Below, in pieces: positions 10,214 through 18,637 of a DNA stretch of 64,000 bases. The position numbers were made by a program, and so were the translations under genes. Under the pieces are notes generated by a model, which was given only the letters and a program-made list of their open reading frames with translations, ran no database searches and was not told the DNA's origin. Origin of the DNA: Salinicola endophyticus (GTDB lineage Bacteria; Pseudomonadota; Gammaproteobacteria; Pseudomonadales; Halomonadaceae). The stretch's first letter is position 1. Every line of letters begins with the position of its first letter. Where the stretch lies: assembly GCF_040536835.1 (NCBI RefSeq), contig NZ_CP159578.1:2108001-2172000 (forward strand), written 5' to 3'.

Positions 10214-10592
10214 GCCATGCTCCATCAAAGACTTGGGGCAATGTTACTGGAATGTCGTCGAACTGCACAGATGACCATGACAGTGCGCGGGTCAAGGGTC
10301 AAAATCGTCATCCTGTCGGGGTGGGCGAGTGCCGAAAATCTGATCAATCCGAGTGCGATGCCGAGATGCTCGGCGAGCGTCGTACCCGGACACCGGAAAT
10401 GCACAGCGTTATCCACAGAAGATGTGAATAATTCGTGGCACGCTGCCTCCGGGGCCTGCGTGAGTCGGAATAGGGCCGGCAAGTTGTTAGAATGCCGCTC
10501 CTTTGACTTCTGCTCCACCGCGCGTGGCGGGATGCGGCCCGCGATGGTCGGGTGCCGCCATCGCGCCGTGTGGTCATCTATCGGAGGACTTC
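10214..10592. other. 379-bp divergent intergenic region
   Basis: No gene is supported. The stretch holds the upstream regions of the acyltransferase (minus) and MFS gene (plus), and a pair of inverted DnaA-box-like sequences at 10409-10431. A TAGAAT hexamer at about 10488 could be the -10 of the MFS promoter, but no good -35 is visible. Confidence 0.5.
10409..10431. promoter_or_regulatory. Pair of inverted DnaA boxes
   Basis: TTATCCACA at 10409-10417 is a perfect high-affinity DnaA box. TGTGAATAA at 10423-10431 is its reverse-strand partner (TTATTCACA, fitting TTATNCACA). The two face each other across 5 bp. dnaA and an AT-rich unwinding region are not present here, so this is not an evident replication origin; regulation or DnaA titration is possible. 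Confidence 0.5.
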
Positions 10593-11903
10593 TTGCGCTC
10601 ACTGCCTGCGACGCTGCCCATCCTGTTTCTGTGCGAGATCAGTTTCCTGCTCGGCCATGGTCTAATCATGACGCTGCTCGGCGTGCGGATGTCGCTCGAG
10701 TCGTTCCCGTCGCAGATGGCGGGGCTGTTGATGTCCTGCTTCTCGCTGGGCTTCGTCGCCGGAAGCTACTGGCTCGAGAAGCGCATCCGCAGCGTCGGTC
10801 ATATCCGTGTCTTCGCCGCCTGCGCGGCGCTGCTCGCGGCGACCGCGATTCTCCACGGCCTGTGGGTCAACCCCTGGGCATGGCTGGTGTGGCGGCTGTT
10901 CGGTGGCGCAGCGACCGCCGGCCTGCTGATGGTGATGGAGTCGTGGGTCTCGGGAGAGTCGACCAACGAGAATCGGGGCCGCGTGCTCGGCTGGTATCTG
11001 GTGATCTCGACCCTGTCGCTGGCTGGCGGGCAGTGGATGCTCAATGCCGCTGACCCCGGCACCTTCGTGCTGTTCTCGGTCGCCGGCATCCTGTTCGCCC
11101 TGTCGCTGGTGCCGCTCTCGATCCACCGTATACATGGTCCGCTGCGCGGTCAGCACAGCGTGGCAGCGAAGATCTCGCTGGCCCAGCTGTTCAAACGCGC
11201 CCCGGTGGGGCTGACAGGGGCCTTCGTCGCCGGGCTGATGGTTCAAGCGTTTTTCGCCATGACGCCTTTCTATGGCCAGGAGATCGGCCTGAGCACCGGC
11301 CAGACCGCCCAGTTCATGTCGATCACCACGCTGGTGGCACTGGTGGCCCAGTGGACCCTGGGCCGGGTCTCGGACCGCTTCGATCGGCGCAAGGTGATCC
11401 TGTGTATGGCGATCGTGATGACGATCTCCGGGGTGCTGATCACCTTCGCCGCGCGCTCCAGCTTCTGGCTGCTGGTGTTCGTGGCCAGTTTCCACACCGC
11501 CATGCTGCACACGCTCTATTCGTTGAGCCTGGCCCACACCCACGACTGGCTGGAGCCGGAGGAGACGATCCAGGCCAATGGCAAGATCCTGATGTGCTAC
11601 GGCGTGGGCTCTGTGATCGGCCCGTTCAGCGCCTCGCTGCTGATGGATATCGCGGGGCCCGATGGGCTGTGGTACTTCCTCGGCGCTGCGGCCCTGTCAC
11701 TGGCGCTGTTCATTCTCTATCGCCTGTGGCGGCGTGAGCCGGTCAAGACGCCGCAAGAGCAGGAGCCCTACACCCCGCTGGTGCCGCTGGTGGAGTCGAC
11801 CCACTACATCAACGAGCTCGATCCCCGTCATGCGCCGATCCAGTACGAGCTCGATCTCGACGGCCACGACTGGGACGCCGGACCAGACAGAGAGGCGGCC
11901 TGA
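10593..11903 (+). CDS. MFS transporter, YcaD-like
   Basis: Major facilitator superfamily permease of 436 residues with about twelve hydrophobic segments and an acidic cytosolic tail (DPRHAPIQYELDLDGHDWD). The block WRLFGGAATAGLLMVMESW followed by NRGRVLGWYLV matches the YcaD family, whose substrate is not known. The start is TTG at 10593, five bases after GGAGG; upstream in-frame ATG codons lack a ribosome-binding site and would add a non-hydrophobic leader. It is convergent with grxA, with a long hairpin between them. Confidence 0.85.
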   Translation: MRSLPATLPILFLCEISFLLGHGLIMTLLGVRMSLESFPSQMAGLLMSCFSLGFVAGSYWLEKRIRSVGHIRVFAACAALLAATAILHGLWVNPWAWLVWRLFGGAATAGLLMVMESWVSGESTNENRGRVLGWYLVISTLSLAGGQWMLNAADPGTFVLFSVAGILFALSLVPLSIHRIHGPLRGQHSVAAKISLAQLFKRAPVGLTGAFVAGLMVQAFFAMTPFYGQEIGLSTGQTAQFMSITTLVALVAQWTLGRVSDRFDRRKVILCMAIVMTISGVLITFAARSSFWLLVFVASFHTAMLHTLYSLSLAHTHDWLEPEETIQANGKILMCYGVGSVIGPFSASLLMDIAGPDGLWYFLGAAALSLALFILYRLWRREPVKTPQEQEPYTPLVPLVESTHYINELDPRHAPIQYELDLDGHDWDAGPDREAA

Positions 11904-11922
11904 GTCGCCCTATCGGTCTGAC

Positions 11923-11963
11923 ACGACGACGCCCGCGACCGATGAGGTCGCGGGCGTCGTCGT
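11923..11963. terminator. 18-bp perfect hairpin between convergent MFS and grxA genes
   Basis: Arms 11923-11940 and 11946-11963 are perfectly complementary over 18 bp, beginning ACGACGACGCCCGCGACC, with a 5-nt loop (GATGA). It starts 20 bp after the MFS stop and ends 57 bp before the grxA stop. There is no T-run on either side, so intrinsic termination is not certain, but its position suits a bidirectional end or mRNA 3' stabiliser. Confidence 0.6.
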
Positions 11964-12019
11964 ATCCGGGTCGTCGTTCGGAGCCGGCGCTGAAGGCGGG
12001 CCTGCCGAGGACGTCTGAC

Positions 12020-12289
12020 TCAGGCGTTTTCCGGCATCAGGGCATGATCGCGGACGTACTGATCGAACTCGGTGAAGCCGCCGATATGGGTCTGGTCGAC
12101 GAAGATCTGCGGCACGGTCTCCACCGGCTTGCCGATGGTCTTCTCCATGTCCGCCTTGGTGATGCCTTCGGCGTGGATGTCGATATAGCGGAAATCGAAG
12201 TCGTCACGTGCCTGCTTGAGCTGCTCGGAGAGCTCCTTGGCACGCACGCAGAAGGGGCAGCCGGGACGGCCAAAAATGACGGTCAACAT
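12020..12289 (-). CDS. grxA: Glutaredoxin 1
   Basis: Glutathione-dependent dithiol oxidoreductase of 89 residues; it supplies electrons to ribonucleotide reductase and reduces protein disulfides. The protein aligns along its length with E. coli GrxA, including VIFGRPGCPFCVRAKEL, AEGITKADM, KPVETVPQIFVD and HIGGF. The active site is CPFC instead of the usual CPYC. The ATG at 12289 has AGGAG 8 nt upstream. In enterobacteria grxA is under OxyR control; the upstream region here has a palindrome and a direct repeat that may be regulatory. Confidence 0.94.
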   Translation of the reverse strand: MLTVIFGRPGCPFCVRAKELSEQLKQARDDFDFRYIDIHAEGITKADMEKTIGKPVETVPQIFVDQTHIGGFTEFDQYVRDHALMPENA

Positions 12290-12333
12290 CGAGCGGTCTC
12301 CTGTGAAGAGGGGAGGACGTGAATCCGGGATGT

Positions 12334-12353
12334 GAATCTGAACAGTCAGATTC
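12334..12353. promoter_or_regulatory. Perfect 8-bp inverted repeat upstream of grxA
   Basis: GAATCTGA and TCAGATTC separated by ACAG, 45 to 64 bp upstream of the grxA ATG. It could be an operator or a leader hairpin. No family-specific consensus was recognised. Confidence 0.4.
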
Positions 12354-12427
12354 TGAATAGTCGATTGGGGCTTATTCTTTCGTATTAAACCCCAGGCCGC
12401 CAATAGCGCCAGCCTACTCGGCCCATT

Positions 12428-12457
12428 GTGCGGGACTATATCTAGTGCGGGACTATA
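12428..12457. repeat. Tandem 13-bp direct repeat upstream of grxA
   Basis: GTGCGGGACTATA occurs at 12428-12440 and again at 12445-12457, a 17-bp period. On the minus strand each copy contains TATAGT, similar to a -10 element, and ATAG-N7-CTAG resembles part of the OxyR pattern, but the full OxyR consensus is not met. The 266-bp gap between grxA and suhB contains no gene. Confidence 0.45.
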
Positions 12458-12555
12458 CCTGCTTTGGCGTGACATCAGTTTGGCGCGACAGCGGTGCGGT
12501 GCCATATCCGTGCAGTGCCTCGGACCCGGGGAGACGCCGCTCCCCGGAGCGCCGC

Positions 12556-13377
12556 TCAGTGCCGGAGTCGGCCACCTTCGTCGGCATGCCGCAGCAGCTC
12601 ACCCAGGTCGCGGTGGATATCCGGGGCGCTCACCAGCAGGTTCTCGCCATAGAGATCGGCCGGCAGGTTGTCCGGGCAGGCATAGAGGTGCCCGGTGCGC
12701 GCACCCGCCTCACGGGCGATCAGCAGCCCGGCGGCGAAATCCCAGGGCGAGACGCTCTCGTAGTAGGCATCCAGGCGGGCGCAGGCGACATGGCACAGGT
12801 CGAGTGCGGCGGAGCCGTTGCGGCGGATATCGCGGCAGGCACCAAGAACATGGCTGAGACGGCGCACCAGCGGCTCACGCTTGTCGCGGCCATAGGGGAA
12901 GCCGGTGGCGACCAGGCTGCGCGCCAGACTGTCGGCCTGGCTGCAGCGGATCGCCTGACCGTTGCACCAGGCGCCCTGGCCGCGCACCGCGCTGAAGGTC
13001 TCGCCCATGAAGGGGGCGTGGACCACGCCCAGCTCGAGTTCGCCATCCACCGCCCAGGCGATGGAGACCGCCACATGGACATGGTCGTAAGCGAAGTTGA
13101 CCGTACCGTCGATCGGATCGACGACCCACAGCGGTCCTTCGCGTTCGAGCTGGCTGCGGTCGGGGGATAGCTCTTCGGTCAGACGTGCTTCTCCGGGAAA
13201 GTTGGCCTCCAGCTCATCGGCGATCAACTGGTCGACCGCGACGTCGACGTCGGTAACCAGTTCGTCGCCGCCCTTGTAGCGGTGCGCGTAGTCCTGAGCG
13301 CGGCGGGCATCCTGAATGCGCTCGCCGGCCTGATGGGCGATGCGAATCATCTGTTCGAGACGCTGGGTGTGATCCAA
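12556..13377 (-). CDS. Inositol monophosphatase-family protein (SuhB-like)
   Basis: Mg-dependent, Li-sensitive phosphatase fold of 273 residues. The metal-binding block WVVDPIDGTVNF and the C-terminal SPWDFAAGLLIAREAG are intact; the first acidic ligand block reads LTEEL. It resembles SuhB/CysQ-type phosphatases; inositol phosphate, or adenosine 3',5'-bisphosphate, are possible substrates, and SuhB also acts in rRNA transcription in E. coli. The start is TTG at 13377 with AGGAG 6 nt before it. It lies 53 bp after regA, suggesting read-through from the regB-regA unit. Confidence 0.87.
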   Translation of the reverse strand: MDHTQRLEQMIRIAHQAGERIQDARRAQDYAHRYKGGDELVTDVDVAVDQLIADELEANFPGEARLTEELSPDRSQLEREGPLWVVDPIDGTVNFAYDHVHVAVSIAWAVDGELELGVVHAPFMGETFSAVRGQGAWCNGQAIRCSQADSLARSLVATGFPYGRDKREPLVRRLSHVLGACRDIRRNGSAALDLCHVACARLDAYYESVSPWDFAAGLLIAREAGARTGHLYACPDNLPADLYGENLLVSAPDIHRDLGELLRHADEGGRLRH

Positions 13378-13430
13378 GTGAAACTCCTGCGGGGGTCGAA
13401 AGCGAATGAAGGCGGAGATCTGCGCGGCGC

Positions 13431-13967
13431 TCAGTGGCGCACCGGACGTTTCTGCAGCTTGCGCTGCAGGGTGCGCCGGTGCATGCCGAGCGCACGTGCG
13501 GTGGCCGAGATATTGCCGTCGTGCTCCTGCAGTACCTTCTGGATGTGCTCCCAGGTCACGCGGTTGACCGAGGGCGGGTTGTCGGCGATTTCGACGTCGA
13601 CGTCACCGCTGTCGCGATCCAGGGCATGCAGGATCTCGTCGGCGTCGGCCGGCTTGCACAGATAGTTGACCGCGCCGAGTTTGATCGCCTCGACCGCGGT
13701 AGCGATGCTCGAGTAGCCGGTGAGCACGATGACCCGGCACTCGGGGGCCACCGCCAGCAGCTCGGGCAGCAGCTTGAGCCCGGAGTCCGACTCCAGCTTG
13801 AGATCCAGGGTGGCCAGGTCCGGCGGCGCCAGGCGCGCGGCCTCGAGCGCCTCGGCCTGGGTATGGGCGACGCTCACCTCATAGCCGCGCCGACGCATGG
13901 CGCGCTCCATCACGAAGCAGAACTGATCGTCGTCGTCGACGATCAGCAGACGTTCCTGATCATTCAT
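13431..13967 (-). CDS. regA: Redox response regulator RegA/PrrA/RoxR family
   Basis: Response regulator of 178 residues with an N-terminal receiver domain (DDDD at 11-14, phospho-acceptor Asp55 in LATLDLKLESD, Thr/Lys switch residues LTGYS and LCKPAD) and a short C-terminal Fis-type helix-turn-helix (ISATARALGMHRRTLQRKL). This compact architecture is typical of RegA/ActR/PrrA, called RoxR in Pseudomonas, which controls respiration and redox balance. It follows regB by 103 bp. Targets in this organism are unknown; the Fis-type HTH is strongly conserved in the family. Confidence 0.92.
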   Translation of the reverse strand: MNDQERLLIVDDDDQFCFVMERAMRRRGYEVSVAHTQAEALEAARLAPPDLATLDLKLESDSGLKLLPELLAVAPECRVIVLTGYSSIATAVEAIKLGAVNYLCKPADADEILHALDRDSGDVDVEIADNPPSVNRVTWEHIQKVLQEHDGNISATARALGMHRRTLQRKLQKRPVRH

Positions 13968-14070
13968 GGCTATCCGTCCTCGATCCTTTCCTTGCAGTTG
14001 ATGCTATTGCGCGTTGAAGCACGGAGCGGCGTCGCCATAGCGGGCACCCTGAGGGGGGGGCGACGCGCGC

Positions 14071-15342
14071 TCAGGGCAGCTCGCCGGCGGTGACCCGCGG
14101 CAGTTTGACCTCGGTCAGGGTGCCGCCCTCCTCGTGATTGTAGAGACTCACGCCGCCCCCGAAGCGGTTGATGGTGGCGTGGCTCAGAAACAGGCCGATG
14201 CCCATGCCCTTGCTCTTGGTCGAGACGAAGGTGTCGCCGAGCTGGTCGGCGATCGACATCGGCACGCCGGGGCCGTGGTCGCGGATATCGATGATCAGCT
14301 CCTCGACGTTCCAGTCGAGGCTGGTCACGACCGCTTCCGGGCTGGCGTCGGCGGCGTTGTTGAGCAGGTTGATCAGCGCCTGCTCCAGGGTGGTGTCGAC
14401 CGCGATCCACGGCTGGCCGCGGCGGCCGACGATCTCCAGTTGATGGGTCACGTCCGGGCGCAGCACCAGCCAGCGCTGGATCAGCGACTCCATCCACGGA
14501 ATGGCACGCAGTGTCTCCGGCTTCTCCAGACGGCGGCGGTCGGCATTGGCGACCAGGGTCTGCAGGCGCTGCTTGCAGGTGTCGACCTGGCGGCGCAGCA
14601 GCTCGATGTCTTCGAGCAGCTGCGGCTGGTCGGCGGCGTCGTGGCGCATTTCGTTGAGCAGCACCGCCATGGTCGACAGCGGCGTGCCCAGCTCGTGTGC
14701 GGTGCCGGCGGCTTGGGTCGCCACGGCGAGAATCTGCTCGTTGCGCAGCGCCGCCTCGCGGGTCCGCGAGAGGGTCAGGTCACGGCGGCGTAGCGCGTGG
14801 GCCATCTTGAAGATGAAGAAGCTGAGCAGCCCACCGGAGAGGATGAAGTTGAGCCACATGCCTACCGTGTGCAGCTGGATGCCCGAGACCAGCTCGGCGC
14901 TGGCGAGCTGCGGGACCGGCTCGTAGAACAGCATCATGAAGGTGTAGCTGGCGGTGGCGGCGAAGGCGATGATCCAGGCGTAGGACCAGGGCAGGGTGGA
15001 AGCGGCGATCGCCAGCGGTACCAGCAGATAGGTGATGAAGGGATTGGTCGAGCCGCCGGTGTAGTAGAACAGCAGGCTCAGGCCGGCGATATCCAGCAGC
15101 CAGTGCAGCAGATACTCGGTGTCGGTCACTGCCAGCGGGCGTCCCAGACGCCACCAGGTGGCCACGTTGCACAGCCCCATGGCGACGATCACGCTGATGA
15201 TCGGCAACACATGCAGCTGGAACTTGAGCACTTCGATGCCGAAGATGATCGCCGCCAGGAACCCGGTCCAGGTGATGCCGCGCACGATCGTCAGGCGCAC
15301 CAGATTGCGATTCGGGGTCGAAAGGGGTAGCGCCTGCAACAT
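14071..15342 (-). CDS. regB: Redox-sensing histidine kinase RegB/PrrB/RoxS family
   Basis: Membrane histidine kinase of 423 residues. Six hydrophobic segments occupy about residues 25-180 and include the ubiquinone-linked motif GGSTNPF at 96-102. The phosphorylated histidine is His216 in GTAHELGTPLS, and Cys256 (VDTCKQRL) aligns with the redox-active cysteine of RegB. The ATP-binding N, G1 and G2 boxes (INLLNNAADAS, DHGPGVP, GMGIGLFLS) are intact. Keeping both redox elements argues for true RegB-type sensing of the quinone pool or thiol state. It is transcribed toward regA and divergent from prfC. Confidence 0.92.
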   Translation of the reverse strand: MLQALPLSTPNRNLVRLTIVRGITWTGFLAAIIFGIEVLKFQLHVLPIISVIVAMGLCNVATWWRLGRPLAVTDTEYLLHWLLDIAGLSLLFYYTGGSTNPFITYLLVPLAIAASTLPWSYAWIIAFAATASYTFMMLFYEPVPQLASAELVSGIQLHTVGMWLNFILSGGLLSFFIFKMAHALRRRDLTLSRTREAALRNEQILAVATQAAGTAHELGTPLSTMAVLLNEMRHDAADQPQLLEDIELLRRQVDTCKQRLQTLVANADRRRLEKPETLRAIPWMESLIQRWLVLRPDVTHQLEIVGRRGQPWIAVDTTLEQALINLLNNAADASPEAVVTSLDWNVEELIIDIRDHGPGVPMSIADQLGDTFVSTKSKGMGIGLFLSHATINRFGGGVSLYNHEEGGTLTEVKLPRVTAGELP

Positions 15343-15602
15343 GATCTCTCCGCAATCGCGATCGGCGATGTCGCCGCGCCGGTGGTCGAATACCCGCCTA
15401 TGGTAACGCAGCCGGCGAGCTGGCGTGAGCGCGCAGCGCCGGTGTCGGCAGGGCGCGTCGGATTCGCTGTCCCTTAGCTGCTACAACTCGCCGCCGCCAG
15501 CGCGTACAATCGCGCCCATTCTGAACCTCTCTATACCCTTTCTACACTCTCGCACGCGCGGTCCACTGGCCGACGTGCCCTGTTTCGGTCAGCGAACTCT
15601 TC

Positions 15603-17192
15603 ATGTCAGACATTCAGATAGCCCAGGAAGCGGTACTGCGGCGCACCTTCGCCATCATCAGCCACCCCGACGCGGGCAAGACCACCATCACCGAGAAGAT
15701 GCTGCTGTTCGGCAACGCGATCCAGCTGGCGGGCTCGGTCAAGAGCAAGCGCGCCGAGCGTCACGCCACCTCCGACTGGATGAAGATGGAGCAGGAGCGC
15801 GGCATCTCGGTGACCACCTCGGTGATGCAGTTTCCCTACAACGGGCGGGTGGTCAACCTGCTCGATACCCCGGGACACGAGGACTTCTCCGAGGATACCT
15901 ACCGCACCCTGACGGCGGTGGACTCGGCGCTGATGGTGATCGACGGTGCCAAGGGCGTCGAGGATCGCACGATCAAACTGATGGAGGTGTGCCGCCTGCG
16001 CACCACGCCGATCCTGACCTTCGTCAACAAGATGGACCGCGAGACTCGCGATCCGGTCGAGGTGATGGACGAGGTCGAGACGGTGCTCAATATCCAGTGC
16101 GCACCCATGACCTGGCCGATCGGCATGGGCCGGGCGTTCAAGGGGGTCTACCACCTCTATGACGATGTGGTTCACCTCTACACCCAGGGCCAGGGCAACC
16201 GGATTCCCGAGGACAAGCGCATCGAGGGCCTCGACAGCGAAGAGGTGGATCGTGTGCTGGGCGCGAACGTGGCCGAGGAGCTACGCATGGAGGTGGAGCT
16301 GGTGCGCGGTGCTTCGCACGAATTCGATCTCGAGGCCTATCGCCGCGGCGAGCTGACGCCGGTCTACTTCGGGACCGCCATGGGCAACTTCGGTGTACGC
16401 GAGATGCTCAACGGCTTCGTCGAGTTCGCCCCGGCGCCGCAGCCGCGCGAGACCGACGCCCGCGAAGTGGTCTCCGACGATGGCCGCTTCTCCGGCTTCG
16501 TGTTCAAGATCCAGGCCAACATGGATCCCAAGCACCGCGATCGGGTCGCCTTCCTGCGCATCTGTTCGGGCAAGTACGAACGCAACATGAAGATGCGCCA
16601 CGTGCGCATTGGCAAGGAGGTCAAGATCGCCGACGCCCTGACCTTCATGGCCTCCGATCGTGCCCACGTCGAGGAGGCCTGGCCTGGCGACATCATCGGT
16701 CTGCACAACCATGGCACGATCCAGATCGGCGATACCTTCACCGCCGGTGAGGACATGCGCTTTCTCGGCATCCCGCACTTCGCCCCCGAGCTGTTCCGCC
16801 GCGTGCGGCTGCGTGATCCGCTCAAGATGAAGGCATTGCAGAAGGGGCTGCAGCAGCTCTCCGAGGAGGGCGCGACCCAGGTCTTTCTGCCGCTGGACAA
16901 CAACGACCTGATCGTCGGGGCGGTGGGTACGCTGCAGTTCGACGTGGTCGCCCATCGGCTCAAGGAGGAGTACAAGGTCGACTGTCTCTATGAGCCGGTC
17001 AACGTCCATACCGCGCGCTGGATCTACTGCGACGATGCCCGCAAACTCGACGAGTTCAAGCGCAAGGCGAGTCTCAATCTGGCCTACGACGGCGGCAACT
17101 ATCTCACCTATCTGGCGCCGACCCGGGTCAATCTGCAGATGACCCAGGAGCGCTGGCCGGATATCACTTTCCGCGCCACGCGCGAGCACTGA
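15603..17192 (+). CDS. prfC: Peptide chain release factor 3
   Basis: GTPase that removes RF1/RF2 from ribosomes after termination. The 529-residue length equals the E. coli protein. The G1 motif is [15 protein letters not shown]2/switch includes [10 protein letters not shown]3 is DTPGHEDF and G4 is NKMD. The start ATG at 15603 gives the standard N-terminus ([21 protein letters not shown]). It is a single gene, divergent from regB with a 260-bp gap; a TACAAT hexamer at about 15506 may be its -10 element. Confidence 0.97.
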   Translation: MSDIQIAQEAVLRRTFAIISHPDAGKTTITEKMLLFGNAIQLAGSVKSKRAERHATSDWMKMEQERGISVTTSVMQFPYNGRVVNLLDTPGHEDFSEDTYRTLTAVDSALMVIDGAKGVEDRTIKLMEVCRLRTTPILTFVNKMDRETRDPVEVMDEVETVLNIQCAPMTWPIGMGRAFKGVYHLYDDVVHLYTQGQGNRIPEDKRIEGLDSEEVDRVLGANVAEELRMEVELVRGASHEFDLEAYRRGELTPVYFGTAMGNFGVREMLNGFVEFAPAPQPRETDAREVVSDDGRFSGFVFKIQANMDPKHRDRVAFLRICSGKYERNMKMRHVRIGKEVKIADALTFMASDRAHVEEAWPGDIIGLHNHGTIQIGDTFTAGEDMRFLGIPHFAPELFRRVRLRDPLKMKALQKGLQQLSEEGATQVFLPLDNNDLIVGAVGTLQFDVVAHRLKEEYKVDCLYEPVNVHTARWIYCDDARKLDEFKRKASLNLAYDGGNYLTYLAPTRVNLQMTQERWPDITFRATREH

Positions 17193-17392
17193 TAGCGCGA
17201 GAACGGATGGCGCGAGCCGCTGGCAGCGCCAGGCGTCAGCATCGCTGATCCGTCAGGGGGCGCGGCCGCTCGCTTGTCGCCCGCCGGCGCCTGGGCCATG
17301 CTGTCGGCGTGGGACACGCAACAAGGGAAGGGCGCACTCTGCCGGCGGGTGCGCCTCGTAGGGCGTAATCGACTCAGTCAAAGGGAACGTCG

Positions 17393-17875
17393 ATGGCTTC
17401 CAAATTTCTCAAGGAGTTCCGCGAGTTCGCGGTCAAGGGCAATGTCGTCGACATGGCCGTGGGTATCATCATTGGTGGTGCCTTCACGCTGATCGTGCAG
17501 AGCCTGGTCAAGAACATCATGAATCCGCTGCTGGGATTGCTGATCGGCGGCGTGGATTTCTCCAACTTCTTTGCCGTGCTCAAGGAGGGCGCCACGCCCG
17601 GGCCCTATCCATCGCTGGCGGCGGCGCAGCAGGCAGGTGCGGTGACCCTGGATTACGGGCTGTTCCTCAACGCCGTGATCAGCTTCGTCATCGTCGCCTT
17701 TGCGGTCTTTCTGCTGGTACGCACCATCAACCGCCTCAAGCGCGAGGAGGCGGTGGCCCCCAAGGCACCCACCGACAAGGCGTGCCCTTACTGCTTCATG
17801 ACCATCCCGATCAAGGCGACTCGCTGCGGCCACTGCACCGCTGACCTGCCCAGCGAGGAGCGCGCCACGCCCTGA
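17393..17875 (+). CDS. mscL: Large-conductance mechanosensitive channel with C-terminal zinc ribbon
   Basis: Pentameric inner-membrane channel that opens under membrane tension and releases solutes during osmotic downshock. The 160-residue protein has the standard N-terminus ([25 protein letters not shown]), TM1 at about 20-45 and TM2 at about 88-112. The usual short C-terminal helix is followed or replaced by a CPYC-x10-CGHC segment (Cys131, 134, 145, 148), a likely zinc ribbon on the cytosolic side. The gene ends 2 bp before yjjV, so the two are probably co-transcribed. Osmotic channels matter particularly in halophiles; that habitat is inferred. Confidence 0.95.
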   Translation: MASKFLKEFREFAVKGNVVDMAVGIIIGGAFTLIVQSLVKNIMNPLLGLLIGGVDFSNFFAVLKEGATPGPYPSLAAAQQAGAVTLDYGLFLNAVISFVIVAFAVFLLVRTINRLKREEAVAPKAPTDKACPYCFMTIPIKATRCGHCTADLPSEERATP

Positions 17876-17877
17876 CG

Positions 17878-18636
17878 ATGCTGTTCGACGCCCACTGTCA
17901 TCTCGATTTCGCCGCTTTCGACGCCGACCGCGAAGCCGTTTTCGCCAGGGCCCACGCGGCCGGCGTCAGGCGTTTCATGGTGCCGGGCACCACCCGCGCA
18001 CGCTGGCCGGCGGTGAACGCGCTGGCGGCACGCGACGATGTGGTCGTGGGGCTGGGGTTGCACCCCTATTTCATCGATGACCACCGCGACGAGGATCTCG
18101 ACGCGCTGGAAGAGGCGCTGGTGCAGCGCAGCGAGGGGGTTGCCATCGGCGAGTGTGGTATCGATGCCCGCTTCGAAGAGACGCTGCCACGCCAGTGGCA
18201 GCTGTTCGAAGCCCAGTTGCAGCTGGCCAAGCAGCATCGGCTACCGCTGGTAATCCACTGCGTGCACGCCAACGACCAAGTGGCCAAGCGGCTGCGGCAG
18301 CTGACGCTGCCCGCGGGGGGGCTGATCCATGCCTTTGCCGGCAGCGCGCAGCAGGCCAGTCGTTTCGTCGATCTCGGCTACCATCTGGGCCTGGGTGGCG
18401 CCGCCACTCACGCCCGCGCCCAACGGCTGCAGCGGGTCATTGCCGGGTTACCCGACGATGCCTTCGTGCTCGAGACCGACAGCCCCGACATGCCGCCGGC
18501 CGGGCGTCAGGGGCAGCGCAACGAGCCGGCCAATCTCACCGAGGTGTTGACCCGGGTCGCCGCGCTGCGTCGCCGACCCGAGGCCGAGGTCGCCGCCCAG
18601 GCCTATGCCAATACTTGCCGCCTGTTCGCCTGCTGA
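17878..18636 (+). CDS. yjjV: TatD-family metal-dependent hydrolase (YjjV-like)
   Basis: Amidohydrolase-fold metallohydrolase of 252 residues, probably a DNase or nucleic-acid processing enzyme like other TatD proteins. Metal ligands are visible: LFDAHCHLDF at the N-terminus, the glutamate in AIGECGID, VIHCVHAND, LIHAFAGS and the aspartate in LETDSPDMPP. The block HAFAGSAQQASRFVDLGYHLG matches the YjjV subgroup more than TatD or YcfH. It starts 2 bp after mscL. A MITE has inserted directly at its 3' end; the TGA stop is contained in the 5-bp target duplication, so the protein is intact. Confidence 0.92.
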   Translation: MLFDAHCHLDFAAFDADREAVFARAHAAGVRRFMVPGTTRARWPAVNALAARDDVVVGLGLHPYFIDDHRDEDLDALEEALVQRSEGVAIGECGIDARFEETLPRQWQLFEAQLQLAKQHRLPLVIHCVHANDQVAKRLRQLTLPAGGLIHAFAGSAQQASRFVDLGYHLGLGGAATHARAQRLQRVIAGLPDDAFVLETDSPDMPPAGRQGQRNEPANLTEVLTRVAALRRRPEAEVAAQAYANTCRLFAC

Positions 18637-18637
18637 G

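Noticed and set aside
10409..10431. Chromosomal replication origin
   Set aside because: Only two DnaA boxes, with no dnaA/dnaN/gidA neighbours and no AT-rich unwinding stretch.
12428..12457. Full OxyR binding site upstream of grxA
   Set aside because: Only one ATAG-N7-CTA-like half is seen; the four-block pattern with 7-bp spacing is not met.
17274..17492. Small plus-strand frame overlapping the start of mscL
   Set aside because: Arg/Ser-rich out-of-frame reading of mscL DNA with no support.
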